Made by a program: the position numbers and the translations under genes. 56,057 nucleotides of DNA. Origin: Clostridiales bacterium (GTDB lineage: Bacteria > Bacillota > Clostridia > Lachnospirales > Lachnospiraceae). The DNA lies in contig JAJQIK010000008.1 in assembly GCA_021199255.1 (NCBI GenBank), forward strand, positions 1 through 56,057. The letters run 5' to 3'. Numbering within the stretch: position 1 is the first letter of the stretch; each line of letters opens with the position of its first letter. Shown in pieces: positions 7,373-15,988 of the stretch. Under the pieces are notes generated by a model that did not search any database, was not told the DNA's origin, and was given only the letters and a program-made list of their open reading frames with translations.

Positions 7373-9829
7373 CTATGATTTATCATTGTGTACTGTAAAC
7401 ACTATCTTTTTATTCTTAAGCCCCACGGTTACTTTATCTCCCCGCTTCACACTGCCGGAAAGGATTTCCTCCGCCAGCGCGTCCTCGATTTCCGATTGAA
7501 GGGCTCTTTTCATCGGTCTGGCTCCCATCTTGACGTCCATATGCTTCTCGATCAGATATTCCTTCACAGAAGCGCTGATGGTCAGTTCAATCTCCATCTG
7601 CTCCTTGCAGCGTTTCCTCAGATTACCGGAAAGCAGGGAAACAATCTGCTTCATGTTATCCTTATTCAGCGGATGGAACACCATAATCTCATCAATCCGG
7701 TTAATAAATTCCGGCTTGAAAAGACGCTTGACCTCTTCCATCACATTGGACTTCATCTTATCATAATTCTGGGCTTCCGTCTGCGCCGCGCCGAAGCCCA
7801 GATTCTTCGGGTCAATGATACGCTGGGCGCCCGCGTTGGAGGTCATAATCAGAATGGTATTCTTAAAGCTTACCTTTCTGCCCTTGGAATCCGTAATATG
7901 CCCATCGTCCAACACCTGCAGCAGAACATTAAACACATCCGGGTGCGCTTTTTCAATCTCATCAAACAATACCACCGAATAAGGGTTCCGGCGAATCTTT
8001 TCCGATAGCTGCCCGCCCTCTTCAAAACCCACATAGCCCGGAGGGGAACCGATCATCTTGGACACCGAATGACCTTCCATATACTCCGACATATCCACGC
8101 GGATCAGCGCATTTTCCGAGCCAAACATGGCTTCCGCAAGGGCTTTGGAAAGCTCCGTTTTGCCCACGCCGGTAGGCCCTAAGAACAGGAAAGAGCCAAT
8201 GGGACGGTTGGGATCCTGTAGACCCACTCTGCCTCTGCGCATAGCCTTGGCAACCGCCGTGACGGCTTCCTCCTGGCCGATGACGCGCTTGTGGAGAATC
8301 GTTTCCAGCTTCAGCAGCCGCTCGCTCTCTTTTTCCGCCAGCTTTTTCACCGGAATTTTCGTCCAGAGCGCCACGACCTCGGCAATCTCATTCTCGCCTA
8401 CGACATAGGCACGCTTCTCCTCTTCCTTCTCCAGCCTTTTCACGAGCCGGTCGTATTTCTTAATGCAGGCCTCCTGCTTTTTCTTCAGCTCCGCCGCCTG
8501 CGTAAAGGCTTCCATACGGATAGAACGCTCTATCTGCAAATCTATTTTCTTGATTTCATCGGACAGCTCCTTCATCTGATCCGGCCGTTTTGCGACTTGG
8601 AGCCGCACAGCCGCCGACGCTTCGTCAATCAGATCGATGGCCTTATCCGGAAGATTCCGGTCGTTAATATATCTGGCCGACAATGCCACCGCCGCGCTGA
8701 TGGCTTCCGGAGTAATGGTCACGCGATGGTGCTCTTCATATTTATGGGCGATCCCGCGCAGAATATTCTCCGCTTCCTCCAGAGTAGGCTCCTCTACCGT
8801 TACCGGCTGGAATCTTCTCTCCAGAGCCGCGTCCTTTTCTACATATTTACGATATTCCGCTATGGTTGTAGCGCCGATTAATTGAATCTCGCCCCTTGCC
8901 AGCGAGGGCTTTAAGATATTGGAAGCGTCGATAGCCCCCTCCGCGCCCCCCGCGCCGATAATGGTATGCATTTCATCGAGAAAGAGGATCACATTGCCGT
9001 CCTCGATCACTTCCCTGATGACTCTCTTAATTCTTTCCTCGAACTCGCCGCGGTACTTGCTGCCCGCAACCATGCCTGAAAGATCCAGCGTCAGCACTCT
9101 CTTATCCTGCACGGTAAAAGGCACGTCGCCCACCGCAATCCGGGCCGCCAGGCCTTCCACCACCGCAGTCTTACCCACGCCCGGTTCCCCGATCAGGCAG
9201 GGGTTATTCTTGGTTCGCCTGCTTAAGATCTGGATGACACGGGTAATCTCGTCTTCTCTGCCAATCACCGGATCTAATTTGCCTGCCCTGGCCAGCGCCG
9301 TCAGATCCCGGCTGTACTGCTCCAGCGTGGAAGCGCCGCTTTTCTTCTTATTCTGCTTTCTGCTTAAATCTTCCTTATATAAAGAGCCGTCCTCGCCCAT
9401 AGCCACCAGCACGTCCACATATAGCTTCTGCACCGATATGCCCATGGTATTTAACAGCCTGACCGCTACATTCTCGCCTTCCTTTAAGAGCGCCAGCAGA
9501 ATATGCTCTGTTCCCGTCTTTTCACTGTGAAAACGCTCCGCCTGCCTGTGGGCTTCCTCAAGAATACTCTGCGCCCTAGGGGAATACCCGTCTCTCTCGG
9601 CGAGCAGCACGGAGCTTTCGGGAGCGATCAGATCCTTAATCATCTCTTTGAGCTGCGCCGGGTCCACTTTATTATTCTGTAGAACGGTCGCCGCTACTCC
9701 TGTATTTTCACGGAGCAGGCCAAGAAGGATATGCTCGCTTCCCACATAACTCTGTCTTAAGCTTTTGGCTGCTCTCTCGGCTAACATCAATGCTGCTTTT
9801 GCCTTATCTGTAAATTGTGGCTGCATCAA
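7373..9829 (-). CDS. clpC: AAA+ unfoldase ClpC
   Basis: 818 aa. This Hsp100 unfoldase feeds substrates to ClpP. Domain order: N-terminal double Clp repeat (about 1-145), first AAA+ module with [10 protein letters not shown] and DEMHTIIGAGG, a short coiled middle segment with a UVR-like KKKQEACIKK stretch (about 415-460) that separates ClpC from ClpB, and a second AAA+ module with [10 protein letters not shown]. The usual Firmicute operon ctsR-mcsA-mcsB-clpC is not seen. Instead the start codon overlaps the stop of a GntR-type regulator by 4 bp. A CtsR gene or site could lie elsewhere; I saw no repeat resembling a CtsR operator close by. Confidence 0.96.
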   Translation of the reverse strand: MMQPQFTDKAKAALMLAERAAKSLRQSYVGSEHILLGLLRENTGVAATVLQNNKVDPAQLKEMIKDLIAPESSVLLAERDGYSPRAQSILEEAHRQAERFHSEKTGTEHILLALLKEGENVAVRLLNTMGISVQKLYVDVLVAMGEDGSLYKEDLSRKQNKKKSGASTLEQYSRDLTALARAGKLDPVIGREDEITRVIQILSRRTKNNPCLIGEPGVGKTAVVEGLAARIAVGDVPFTVQDKRVLTLDLSGMVAGSKYRGEFEERIKRVIREVIEDGNVILFLDEMHTIIGAGGAEGAIDASNILKPSLARGEIQLIGATTIAEYRKYVEKDAALERRFQPVTVEEPTLEEAENILRGIAHKYEEHHRVTITPEAISAAVALSARYINDRNLPDKAIDLIDEASAAVRLQVAKRPDQMKELSDEIKKIDLQIERSIRMEAFTQAAELKKKQEACIKKYDRLVKRLEKEEEKRAYVVGENEIAEVVALWTKIPVKKLAEKESERLLKLETILHKRVIGQEEAVTAVAKAMRRGRVGLQDPNRPIGSFLFLGPTGVGKTELSKALAEAMFGSENALIRVDMSEYMEGHSVSKMIGSPPGYVGFEEGGQLSEKIRRNPYSVVLFDEIEKAHPDVFNVLLQVLDDGHITDSKGRKVSFKNTILIMTSNAGAQRIIDPKNLGFGAAQTEAQNYDKMKSNVMEEVKRLFKPEFINRIDEIMVFHPLNKDNMKQIVSLLSGNLRKRCKEQMEIELTISASVKEYLIEKHMDVKMGARPMKRALQSEIEDALAEEILSGSVKRGDKVTVGLKNKKIVFTVHNDKS

Positions 9830-10215
9830 TCTTCCATCCCTTTCCCGTAATCTTCATAGATTTCATCTATAAGAGCATGCACTTCTTCTCTGGAAATATT
9901 CTTACAACTTGCCTTCGCCAGCGTAACGATCAGCTCTCTCCGAACGTCCTCCAGCGCCTGCATTTTATTGACGTCCACGGCGATCACCGCGCCTTTTCTG
10001 CGGTCTACCTTGACATAGCCCTCCTGTCTTAATACCGTGTACGCCTTGTTGACCGTATGCATATTGATTCCGATATCGTCCGCCATCTGTCTGACCGATG
10101 GAAGCATATCGCCTTCCCGGAACCTGGAGGTCGCGATTCCCATAATAATCTGGTTTCTCAACTGCATATAAATTGCTTCATCACTATTAAAATCTATTTC
10201 TATGAACATTTCCAA
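9826..10215 (-). CDS. GntR family regulator, YtrA type, coupled to clpC
   Basis: 129 aa: N-terminal winged helix (QLRNQI...LPSVRQMADDIGINMHTVNKAYTVLRQEGYV, about residues 18-70) and a short helical tail, as in the YtrA subfamily, which lacks a large ligand domain. The gene overlaps clpC by 4 bp (ATGA), so the two are translationally coupled. YtrA-type regulators usually control ABC-transporter operons; pairing with clpC is unusual, and the regulator may replace CtsR here (inference). Start could be ATG at 10215 or the in-frame ATG two codons later. Confidence 0.9.
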   Translation of the reverse strand: MEMFIEIDFNSDEAIYMQLRNQIIMGIATSRFREGDMLPSVRQMADDIGINMHTVNKAYTVLRQEGYVKVDRRKGAVIAVDVNKMQALEDVRRELIVTLAKASCKNISREEVHALIDEIYEDYGKGMED

Positions 10216-10222
10216 TCAATCC

Positions 10223-11554
10223 TTAGAAATCCTTATCATCCATATTTAAAAATTCAAACTCAAAATCATCATCGTCTATGAGGAAATTTTTAGCCTTGCG
10301 CTTGGGCGCCGTCTTCACCGGTACCTTTACGTCCGGTTCTTCCTCATAGGTCACTTCCTGCATCACGGTTTTTTCCTGCGGCCGCTGCCTGGTCAGGGCT
10401 TCTTCCCTGCCTGCTTTCCTGCGGGTCGCCCTTTCAGCTTTCTCCGCCGGCTCCTCCGCCTCCCGTTCTGCCGCCCCGGCGCGTTTTCTTACCGCCGCAG
10501 GCTTTATCGGCTCTTCCTCAGGCTCCTCCGCTTCCTCTTCCTCATCTTCGTAATCCTCATAATAAGCGTCCCGAAGCTTAAACGCCATAATAATAACCGC
10601 AATCGCCAGCGCCACCGCCAGTACCACGAGCACAACGATTACAATGCGCTGCTTCACTACCGTATCCGTATCTGCGGGCGTAGTATCCGCCATCGCCTGC
10701 TCCGCCGCCTCTAAAAGCTGCTCCAGCTTCTGGCGGCTGGCCGATTCGCTGTCGCGGTTATCGTACAGATACCAGGCATATCCGTCGCCGTCCTGTTCGT
10801 ACTTTAATTCAAAATCATGATTGACCTCTTCTGTCTCCTGCTCCTCTACCGGCTCCTCCTCTGTTTCTTCCTCCACCGGAAGCAGGTCGCCCAGAGATAC
10901 CAGATCGTAGCGGACAAAGCCTGTTTTTTCAGACCCGTCGGAGCCGGTAAAGGTTACATAATACCATTCCTTTCCATCGCTGCCGTCGGATTTTCCGCTT
11001 ACTACCACCTGTTCGCCCTCCGCCAGCGTAGCCACCACTCCGTTACTGGTGGAAGGGGCTGTCCTGATCTTCGCCGCCTGCACGGAAATAACGGCATACT
11101 GTGGATCCATGGCGGTGTCCGGCTGTACCTCCGCGCCGCCTGTGGCAGCACCGGTATCCTCCGTACCGCTGGTTTCGCTCGCAGACGTTGTCTGGCTGTC
11201 CGCCGTATCTTCCGTCTGGGTGGTATCGGCGCTGTCCCCATCTGCTTTCTCTACCAGATCGGAACGAATATAGCCCAGCGTATCCCCGTCCACATACACC
11301 TGATACCAGACTGTACCGGAATCGTCGGTCGCCTCGTCTTTGATCGTGACCGTAGTGCCCTGTGCGGAGCTGCCAATCACACTGCTGGTAACATCCGCCT
11401 CCTCGCGTATTTTCGCGGATTCCACAATCACCGTCCCCGTAGAGTCCGCCAGGCTGACGCTGGAATAACGCCAAACCAGCGCCAATACGCCGACTACTGA
11501 TAAGCCCCCTAATAAAAACCGTTTTCTCATAAGCATACTCATTTGTATAACCAT
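10223..11554 (-). CDS. Bitopic membrane protein with two SH3b domains
   Basis: About 443 aa from the ATG at 11554 (an upstream ATG at 11590 is also possible). Order: hydrophobic N-terminal segment, SH3b-like domain 1 (TVIVESAKIREEADVTSSVIG), a Thr/Ser/Asp-rich linker, SH3b domain 2 (AKIRTAPSTSNGVVATL), an acidic Glu-rich stretch, a strong membrane helix (VIVVLVVLAVALAIAVIIM), and a long, highly charged cytoplasmic tail ending in acidic and Phe residues. Bacterial SH3 domains commonly bind peptidoglycan, so it may report cell-wall state to the cytoplasm (inference). It lies 7 bp upstream of the GntR gene. No enzyme domain is seen. Confidence 0.85.
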   Translation of the reverse strand: MVIQMSMLMRKRFLLGGLSVVGVLALVWRYSSVSLADSTGTVIVESAKIREEADVTSSVIGSSAQGTTVTIKDEATDDSGTVWYQVYVDGDTLGYIRSDLVEKADGDSADTTQTEDTADSQTTSASETSGTEDTGAATGGAEVQPDTAMDPQYAVISVQAAKIRTAPSTSNGVVATLAEGEQVVVSGKSDGSDGKEWYYVTFTGSDGSEKTGFVRYDLVSLGDLLPVEEETEEEPVEEQETEEVNHDFELKYEQDGDGYAWYLYDNRDSESASRQKLEQLLEAAEQAMADTTPADTDTVVKQRIVIVVLVVLAVALAIAVIIMAFKLRDAYYEDYEDEEEEAEEPEEEPIKPAAVRKRAGAAEREAEEPAEKAERATRRKAGREEALTRQRPQEKTVMQEVTYEEEPDVKVPVKTAPKRKAKNFLIDDDDFEFEFLNMDDKDF

Positions 11555-11619
11555 GCCTTTCTTTTGATCAAGCTTCCCTGTATCTTTCAAACAACCGGAA
11601 AAGCAGGCGTCCTTCCCTG

Positions 11620-12108
11620 TTAACGCTCCCTGGTAAAACGCTTGGAGCCTTCTTCCCCGACCGGCTTCTGCGTACTGAAGCCGGAGAAGCCGCCCTTATG
11701 CTCCATTCTTGCCTGAGATTCCAGATTTCTATGGTAATTGATCTCGCATTTGGGGCACAAGCGCCCGCCGCGAATACTTGCGCCGCACATTTCGCACTGT
11801 AGAAAAGCCTTGGAAGTCGGCGCAATCTCCAGACGGGACTCCTTTAACATATCCCGGATGGATTTCTGGCTGACGCCGGTCGCCTCAGACGCCTGCGCCG
11901 CCGTCGCGCCATGGTGCTTCTCGATATAATTGCGTACCTTGCCGTAATCGTCATATTCCAGATGGCCGCACTTCTCGCACTGATACTCCCCTACTCCCTT
12001 AAAAACCATGATCTCGCCACACTTTGAACAATACGTGGGTCTGTTATAAGTATTGATTTCCAAATATTCCTTGCGGAACTGTTCTACTTTCTCTGCTCTG
12101 TCTCCCAT
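11620..12108 (-). CDS. Zinc-ribbon HTH protein (YvyF-like)
   Basis: 162 aa with two zinc-ribbon pairs, CSKCG...CEKCG (about residues 22-45) and CEMCG...CPKCE (about 105-122), around a short helix-turn-helix (AAQASEATGVSQKSIRDML). This resembles the flagellar-operon protein YvyF/TIGR03826, but no flagellar genes are in the window, so the role is open; DNA or RNA binding is likely. Start ATG at 12108 has AAAGGGGA upstream. It is followed by the SH3 gene on the same strand. Confidence 0.78.
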   Translation of the reverse strand: MGDRAEKVEQFRKEYLEINTYNRPTYCSKCGEIMVFKGVGEYQCEKCGHLEYDDYGKVRNYIEKHHGATAAQASEATGVSQKSIRDMLKESRLEIAPTSKAFLQCEMCGASIRGGRLCPKCEINYHRNLESQARMEHKGGFSGFSTQKPVGEEGSKRFTRER

Positions 12109-12139
12109 TCAAACAATCCCCTTTCTAAGCAGGAGCCGT

Positions 12140-12160
12140 TGACCCCTACGAGCTGCAGGG
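12140..12160. other. Intercistronic hairpin after purD
   Basis: ACCCCT/AGGGGT stem with an inner CTGCAG-like palindrome, lying just beyond the purD stop codon. No T-run follows on the minus strand, so it may stabilise or attenuate rather than terminate. Confidence 0.45.
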
Positions 12161-12165
12161 GTGTT

Positions 12166-13437
12166 CTATACCTCGTCAATAGCCTTTCCGATATCGGTTC
12201 TCATGTATTTGTTCTCAAAGGTTACCCATTGGGTTGCCTCATACGCATTGGCTCTCGCCTCCTTCAACGTAGCGCCTGTGGCTGTCACGCCCAGAACACG
12301 CCCGCCGTTGGTGACGATCCCCTGGTCTGTCAGCTTCGTCCCCGCATGGAAACAGTAATACCCTTCTTTTCCGTCGAACTTCTCCAGTCCTTTAATGGGA
12401 AAGCCCTTCTCATAAGCTACCGGATACCCTTCCGACGCCAGCACCACACAGACCGCCGCGTTGTCCTCGAACTCCAGGTCGATCTGATCCAGCGTGCCGT
12501 CGATACAGGCTTCCACCACTTCAATCATATCATTTTTCATACGGGGCAGTACCACCTGCGCCTCCGGGTCGCCGAATCTGGCGTTATATTCCAGCACCCG
12601 CGGTCCCTTGTCTGTCAGCATCAGGCCGAAGAAAATAACCCCCTTAAAGGGTCTTCCCTCCGCCGCCATGGCATCCACAGTAGCCTGATAAATATATTTC
12701 TTACAGAACGCGTCCACTTCCTCGGTATAGAACGGGCTGGGTGAAAAATTCCCCATGCCGCCGGTATTTAATCCCTGATCCCCGTCCAGCGCGCGCTTGT
12801 GATCCTGTGCAGAGGACATGATCTTAATCGTCCTGCCGTCTACAAAAGAGAGCACGGACACTTCCCGTCCCGTCATAAATTCTTCAATCACCATGCGGTT
12901 GCCGGCGGAGCCAAACTTCTTATCTTCCATAATCGTTTTGACGCCAGCCCTTGCTTCCTCCAGCGTCTCGCAGATAAGGACGCCCTTGCCTAATGCCAGG
13001 CCGTCCGCCTTTAAAACCACCGGCATCGGAGCCGTCTCCAGATATGCCAGCGCTTTCTGCGGATCGTCAAAATTCTCATAGGCCGCCGTGGGAATATGGT
13101 ATTTCTTCATCAGGTCTTTGGAAAAAGCTTTGCTGCCCTCCAGAATCGCCGCGTTTTTGCGGGGGCCGAATACCCGCAGCCCTGCCGCTTCCATTTGGTC
13201 TGTCAGGCCTCCCACCAGAGGATCGTCCATACCGATTATGGTCAGGTCGATCTGCTTTTCCTTCGCAAAATCTATTAATTTATCAAATTCCATAGCGCCG
13301 ATGGGCACGCACTCCGCGATCTGCCCGATCCCCGCGTTTCCCGGCGCGCAATAAATCTTCTCTGCCTTCGGGCTTTTAGCCACGCTGACCGCTATGGCAT
13401 GTTCCCTGCCGCCGCTTCCTACGATCAATATTTTCAT
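12166..13437 (-). CDS. purD: Phosphoribosylamine-glycine ligase
   Basis: 423 aa from the ATG at 13437 (MKILIVGSGGREHA). Longer upstream readings lack family similarity, and AGGAAG sits 7 bp before this ATG. GAR synthetase joins glycine to phosphoribosylamine, step two of purine synthesis. ATP-grasp features are visible: the N-terminal Gly-rich loop, the KADGLALGKGV segment, and the metal-binding NARFGDPE signature. Last of the local pur genes (purE, purM, purN, purD in transcription order). Confidence 0.97.
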   Translation of the reverse strand: MKILIVGSGGREHAIAVSVAKSPKAEKIYCAPGNAGIGQIAECVPIGAMEFDKLIDFAKEKQIDLTIIGMDDPLVGGLTDQMEAAGLRVFGPRKNAAILEGSKAFSKDLMKKYHIPTAAYENFDDPQKALAYLETAPMPVVLKADGLALGKGVLICETLEEARAGVKTIMEDKKFGSAGNRMVIEEFMTGREVSVLSFVDGRTIKIMSSAQDHKRALDGDQGLNTGGMGNFSPSPFYTEEVDAFCKKYIYQATVDAMAAEGRPFKGVIFFGLMLTDKGPRVLEYNARFGDPEAQVVLPRMKNDMIEVVEACIDGTLDQIDLEFEDNAAVCVVLASEGYPVAYEKGFPIKGLEKFDGKEGYYCFHAGTKLTDQGIVTNGGRVLGVTATGATLKEARANAYEATQWVTFENKYMRTDIGKAIDEV

Positions 13438-13519
13438 CTGGTACTTCCTGCCTTTCCTGTGGAGTTTCTCTGTCTCCGTTTTTCTTCGTTGCTTCCGGCA
13501 GCCGCCTCTTTTCAAACCG

Positions 13520-14146
13520 CTACTCGGATAAATATACCCTGCCGTCTGATACAGTCACCTGTCCGTTGGCGATGAGGTTGATACACCACGGCAGGATCAC
13601 CCATTCCGCTTCTTCCATGACTCTGCGCTGCAGGATTTCCGGGGTGTCCCCCTCCTGTACGGTCACGGCTTTCTGCATGATGATCGGCCCGGTATCCGTC
13701 CCTTCGTCCACGAAATGAACCGTCGCGCCGGTAATCCTGACTCCCCGCGCCAGCGCCGCCTCATGCACCTTCAATCCGTAATAACCCGTACCGCAGAAAG
13801 AAGGAATCAGGGATGGATGGATATTGATAATCCGATTCTCGTACTTGCGGATCAACTGTTTCGGCAATACCACAAGAAAACCGGCCAGCACGATCAGATC
13901 CGGCTGCGCCTCATCAACAGCCCGCAGCAGAGCCGCATTAAATTCTTCTCTGTCCTCATAATCCCTGGGCGCTATACACACCGCGGGAATACCCGCCTGC
14001 TTTGCCCGCTCCAGCGCATAGGCGCTTTTATTGTTGCTGACCACCCTTACGATTTCGGTATTAATGATGCTGCCCTGCTCCACACCGTCTATAATGGCCT
14101 GTAGATTCGTTCCACCGCCGGACACGCACACCAGTACCCTAAGCAT
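13520..14146 (-). CDS. purN: Phosphoribosylglycinamide formyltransferase
   Basis: 208 aa from the ATG at 14146 (MLRVLVCVSGGGTNLQA), with GTGAGG upstream. An ATG at 14170 lies inside repeat-derived sequence and is less likely. It transfers formyl from 10-formyl-THF to GAR. Catalytic residues seen: Asn and His in IINIHPSL and Asp in VDEGTDTG. It is separated from purM by a palindromic repeat, whose edge forms the leader of this gene. Confidence 0.96.
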   Translation of the reverse strand: MLRVLVCVSGGGTNLQAIIDGVEQGSIINTEIVRVVSNNKSAYALERAKQAGIPAVCIAPRDYEDREEFNAALLRAVDEAQPDLIVLAGFLVVLPKQLIRKYENRIINIHPSLIPSFCGTGYYGLKVHEAALARGVRITGATVHFVDEGTDTGPIIMQKAVTVQEGDTPEILQRRVMEEAEWVILPWCINLIANGQVTVSDGRVYLSE

Positions 14147-14164
14147 TTGTTTCCTCACTTTAAT

Positions 14165-14316
14165 CTCCATTCCTGAGCGTTAGCGACGGGGCGAAGAGAA
14201 AGCCACGAAAGTGGTTTCTCTTCTGCCATCAGAGCCATTTGTTTTCGCCCAGAAACAAATAGCCAAATCCTCTTTCAGAGGATTGTGAAAAATCAGCATA
14301 TCAATGTGATTTTTCA
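14165..14316 (+). repeat. Composite palindromic repeat, copy 4 (between purM and purN)
   Basis: Hairpins: GAGAAA-g-CCAC-GAAA-GTGG-TTTCTC (14194-14222), where both arms differ from the CCGC/GCGG form together; ATTTGTTT/AAACAAAT (14237-14260); AATCCTC/GAGGATT (14266-14284); TGAAAAATCA/TGATTTTTCA (14286-14316). The purM stop codon (TGA, 14314-14316) is the last triplet of the final stem. The copy therefore lies inside what should be one pur transcript. Confidence 0.88.
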
Positions 14317-15345
14317 TACTAAGATAACCTCTTTCTCTCCCCTTACGACTCTGCCTACCACATAGGCCTTTTCGCCTGCCGCCTGAATAGCCTTGACGGT
14401 TTGGTCCGCGTCTTTGCTTTCCACGGCCAGCACCATGCCAAGACCCATATTATAAGTATTATACATCATCTTCTCTTCCAGGCTGCCGGTTTTTTGCAGC
14501 AACTGAAAAATCGGAGGGATCGGATAACTGTCCTTTTGCATCTCCGCCGCCGTGCCCTCCGGCAACATTCTGGGAATATTCTCATAAAAGCCGCCGCCTG
14601 TGATATGGCTGCAGCCCTTTATCGTCACACCAGCCTCCTTCACCAGACGCAGCGCCCTGACATAAATCTTCGTAGGCATAATCAGCGCTTCGCCAAGCGT
14701 CATTCCCAGCTCGTCATAGTAAGTGTTAAGGCTTTCCTTCGTCATTTCAAAGACCTTGCGCACTAGGGAAAACCCGTTGCTATGTACGCCGGAAGAAGCA
14801 ATGCCGATCAACGTATCTCCCTCCCTGATATGCTCTCCCGTGATCAGATCCTTCTCGTCTACCACGCCAACCGCAAATCCTGCCAGATCATACTCGTCCT
14901 CCGGCATCAGCCCCGGATGCTCCGCCGTCTCACCGCCGATCAAAGCCGCGCCCGCCTGCTTGCAGCCCTCCGCCACGCCTTTGACGATTCCGGCGATCTT
15001 CTCAGGATAATTTTTGCCGCAGGCAATATAATCTAAGAAAAACAAAGGTTCCCCGCCCGCGCAGGCCACATCGTTGACACACATCGCCACGCAGTCGATT
15101 CCGACGGTATCGTGCTGATCTAACAGGAACGCCAGCTTGATCTTAGTCCCCACGCCGTCCGTGCCGGATAATAATACCGGCTTCTCCATGGTCTTCAGCT
15201 TCTCCATGGAAAAAGCGCCCGAAAAGCCGCCCAGGCCGCCTAACACCTCCGGCCGCACCGTCTCCTTCACATATTTTTTCATCAGTTCCACCGACTGGTA
15301 TCCGGCTTCAATATCAACGCCTGCTGTCTTGTAATCCATTGCCAT
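14314..15345 (-). CDS. purM: Phosphoribosylformylglycinamidine cyclo-ligase
   Basis: 343 aa, the usual length. AIR synthetase performs the ATP-dependent ring closure of FGAM. Family segments seen: GGFSGAF near residue 40, [11 protein letters not shown] near 60, GGETAEHPG near 138 and the C-terminal [13 protein letters not shown]. Start ATG at 15345 is preceded by GGAGG. It follows purE by 52 bp. The stop codon falls inside palindromic repeat copy 4. Confidence 0.97.
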   Translation of the reverse strand: MAMDYKTAGVDIEAGYQSVELMKKYVKETVRPEVLGGLGGFSGAFSMEKLKTMEKPVLLSGTDGVGTKIKLAFLLDQHDTVGIDCVAMCVNDVACAGGEPLFFLDYIACGKNYPEKIAGIVKGVAEGCKQAGAALIGGETAEHPGLMPEDEYDLAGFAVGVVDEKDLITGEHIREGDTLIGIASSGVHSNGFSLVRKVFEMTKESLNTYYDELGMTLGEALIMPTKIYVRALRLVKEAGVTIKGCSHITGGGFYENIPRMLPEGTAAEMQKDSYPIPPIFQLLQKTGSLEEKMMYNTYNMGLGMVLAVESKDADQTVKAIQAAGEKAYVVGRVVRGEKEVILV

Positions 15346-15397
15346 TGTTTTCCTCCGCGTATTGTTTTGTGTTGTAAGCTAATCCTTTCAGAAGCAT

Positions 15398-15898
15398 TTA
15401 ATAATTCTGATATCCCACTTCCTGTAATCTGGCGTCCTTGCGCTGAACGCTTTCCTTCAGGCTCTTGGTATATTCCTTCAGCCGCTCTAACAGGGCGGGA
15501 TCTGAAGCCGCCAGAATCTTCGCCGCCAGAATCCCCGCGTTTAGTCCGCCGTTAATGGCCACTGTGGCCACCGGGATACCGGAGGGCATCTGTACGATTG
15601 AATACAGGGAATCCACACCGCCTAAATCAGAAGTTTTCATGGGAACGCCGATTACAGGCAGCGGAAAAATCGCCGCGCACATTCCCGGCAGATGCGCCGC
15701 CTTGCCGGCTCCCGCAATCATAACCTTAAATCCCCTGCTCTCCGCGCTTTTGGCATACGCGAAAAACTCATCCGGTTCTCTATGGGCGGAAAGGATCGTC
15801 ATCTCATAAGATATGCCGAGCTCCTCCAAAATATCCGCCGCTTTAGCCATAACAGGCATATCCGAATCACTGCCCATTACAATTCCTACCTGTGCCAT
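15398..15898 (-). CDS. purE: N5-carboxyaminoimidazole ribonucleotide mutase
   Basis: 166 aa from the ATG at 15898 (MAQVGIVMGSDSD), with GGAGG six bases upstream. Class I PurE moves the carboxylate of N5-CAIR to C4. Seen: GSDSDMPVM, the catalytic SAHREPDE segment and the AGAGKAAHLPG loop. No purK lies next to it. First pur gene after the M29 peptidase gene. Confidence 0.96.
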   Translation of the reverse strand: MAQVGIVMGSDSDMPVMAKAADILEELGISYEMTILSAHREPDEFFAYAKSAESRGFKVMIAGAGKAAHLPGMCAAIFPLPVIGVPMKTSDLGGVDSLYSIVQMPSGIPVATVAINGGLNAGILAAKILAASDPALLERLKEYTKSLKESVQRKDARLQEVGYQNY

Positions 15899-15960
15899 AT
15901 TTTCCTCCATTCCGAAGCGTTTACGCTCTTTACACTTTCCTTCAGTGTACTAAATTTTCT
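15899..15960 (+). repeat. Divergent or mini palindromic module upstream of purE
   Basis: It shares the module boundary (TCCTCCATTCCGAAGCG) and position directly upstream of a start codon, but has its own hairpins: AGCG-TTTA-CGCT (15916-15927) and TACACT/AGTGTA (15931-15949). It may be a degenerate or independently diverged unit. Confidence 0.45.
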
Positions 15961-15988
15961 ACCGTTGCGCAACCTTCTTTTGTGAACG

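Noticed and set aside
8919-9530. Ser/Thr-rich plus-strand ORF opposite clpC
   Set aside because: Antisense shadow of conserved clpC codons; a similar shadow occurs opposite clpB at 53225-54013.
14165-14316. Classical MITE or insertion sequence end
   Set aside because: No terminal inverted repeats or clear target duplication; the flanks are direct repeats of ACTAATCTCC and no transposase is present. Mobility cannot be excluded.
14165-14316. Rho-independent terminator between purM and purN
   Set aside because: The hairpins are not followed by a T-run on the coding strand, and purN and purD lie downstream in the same pathway.
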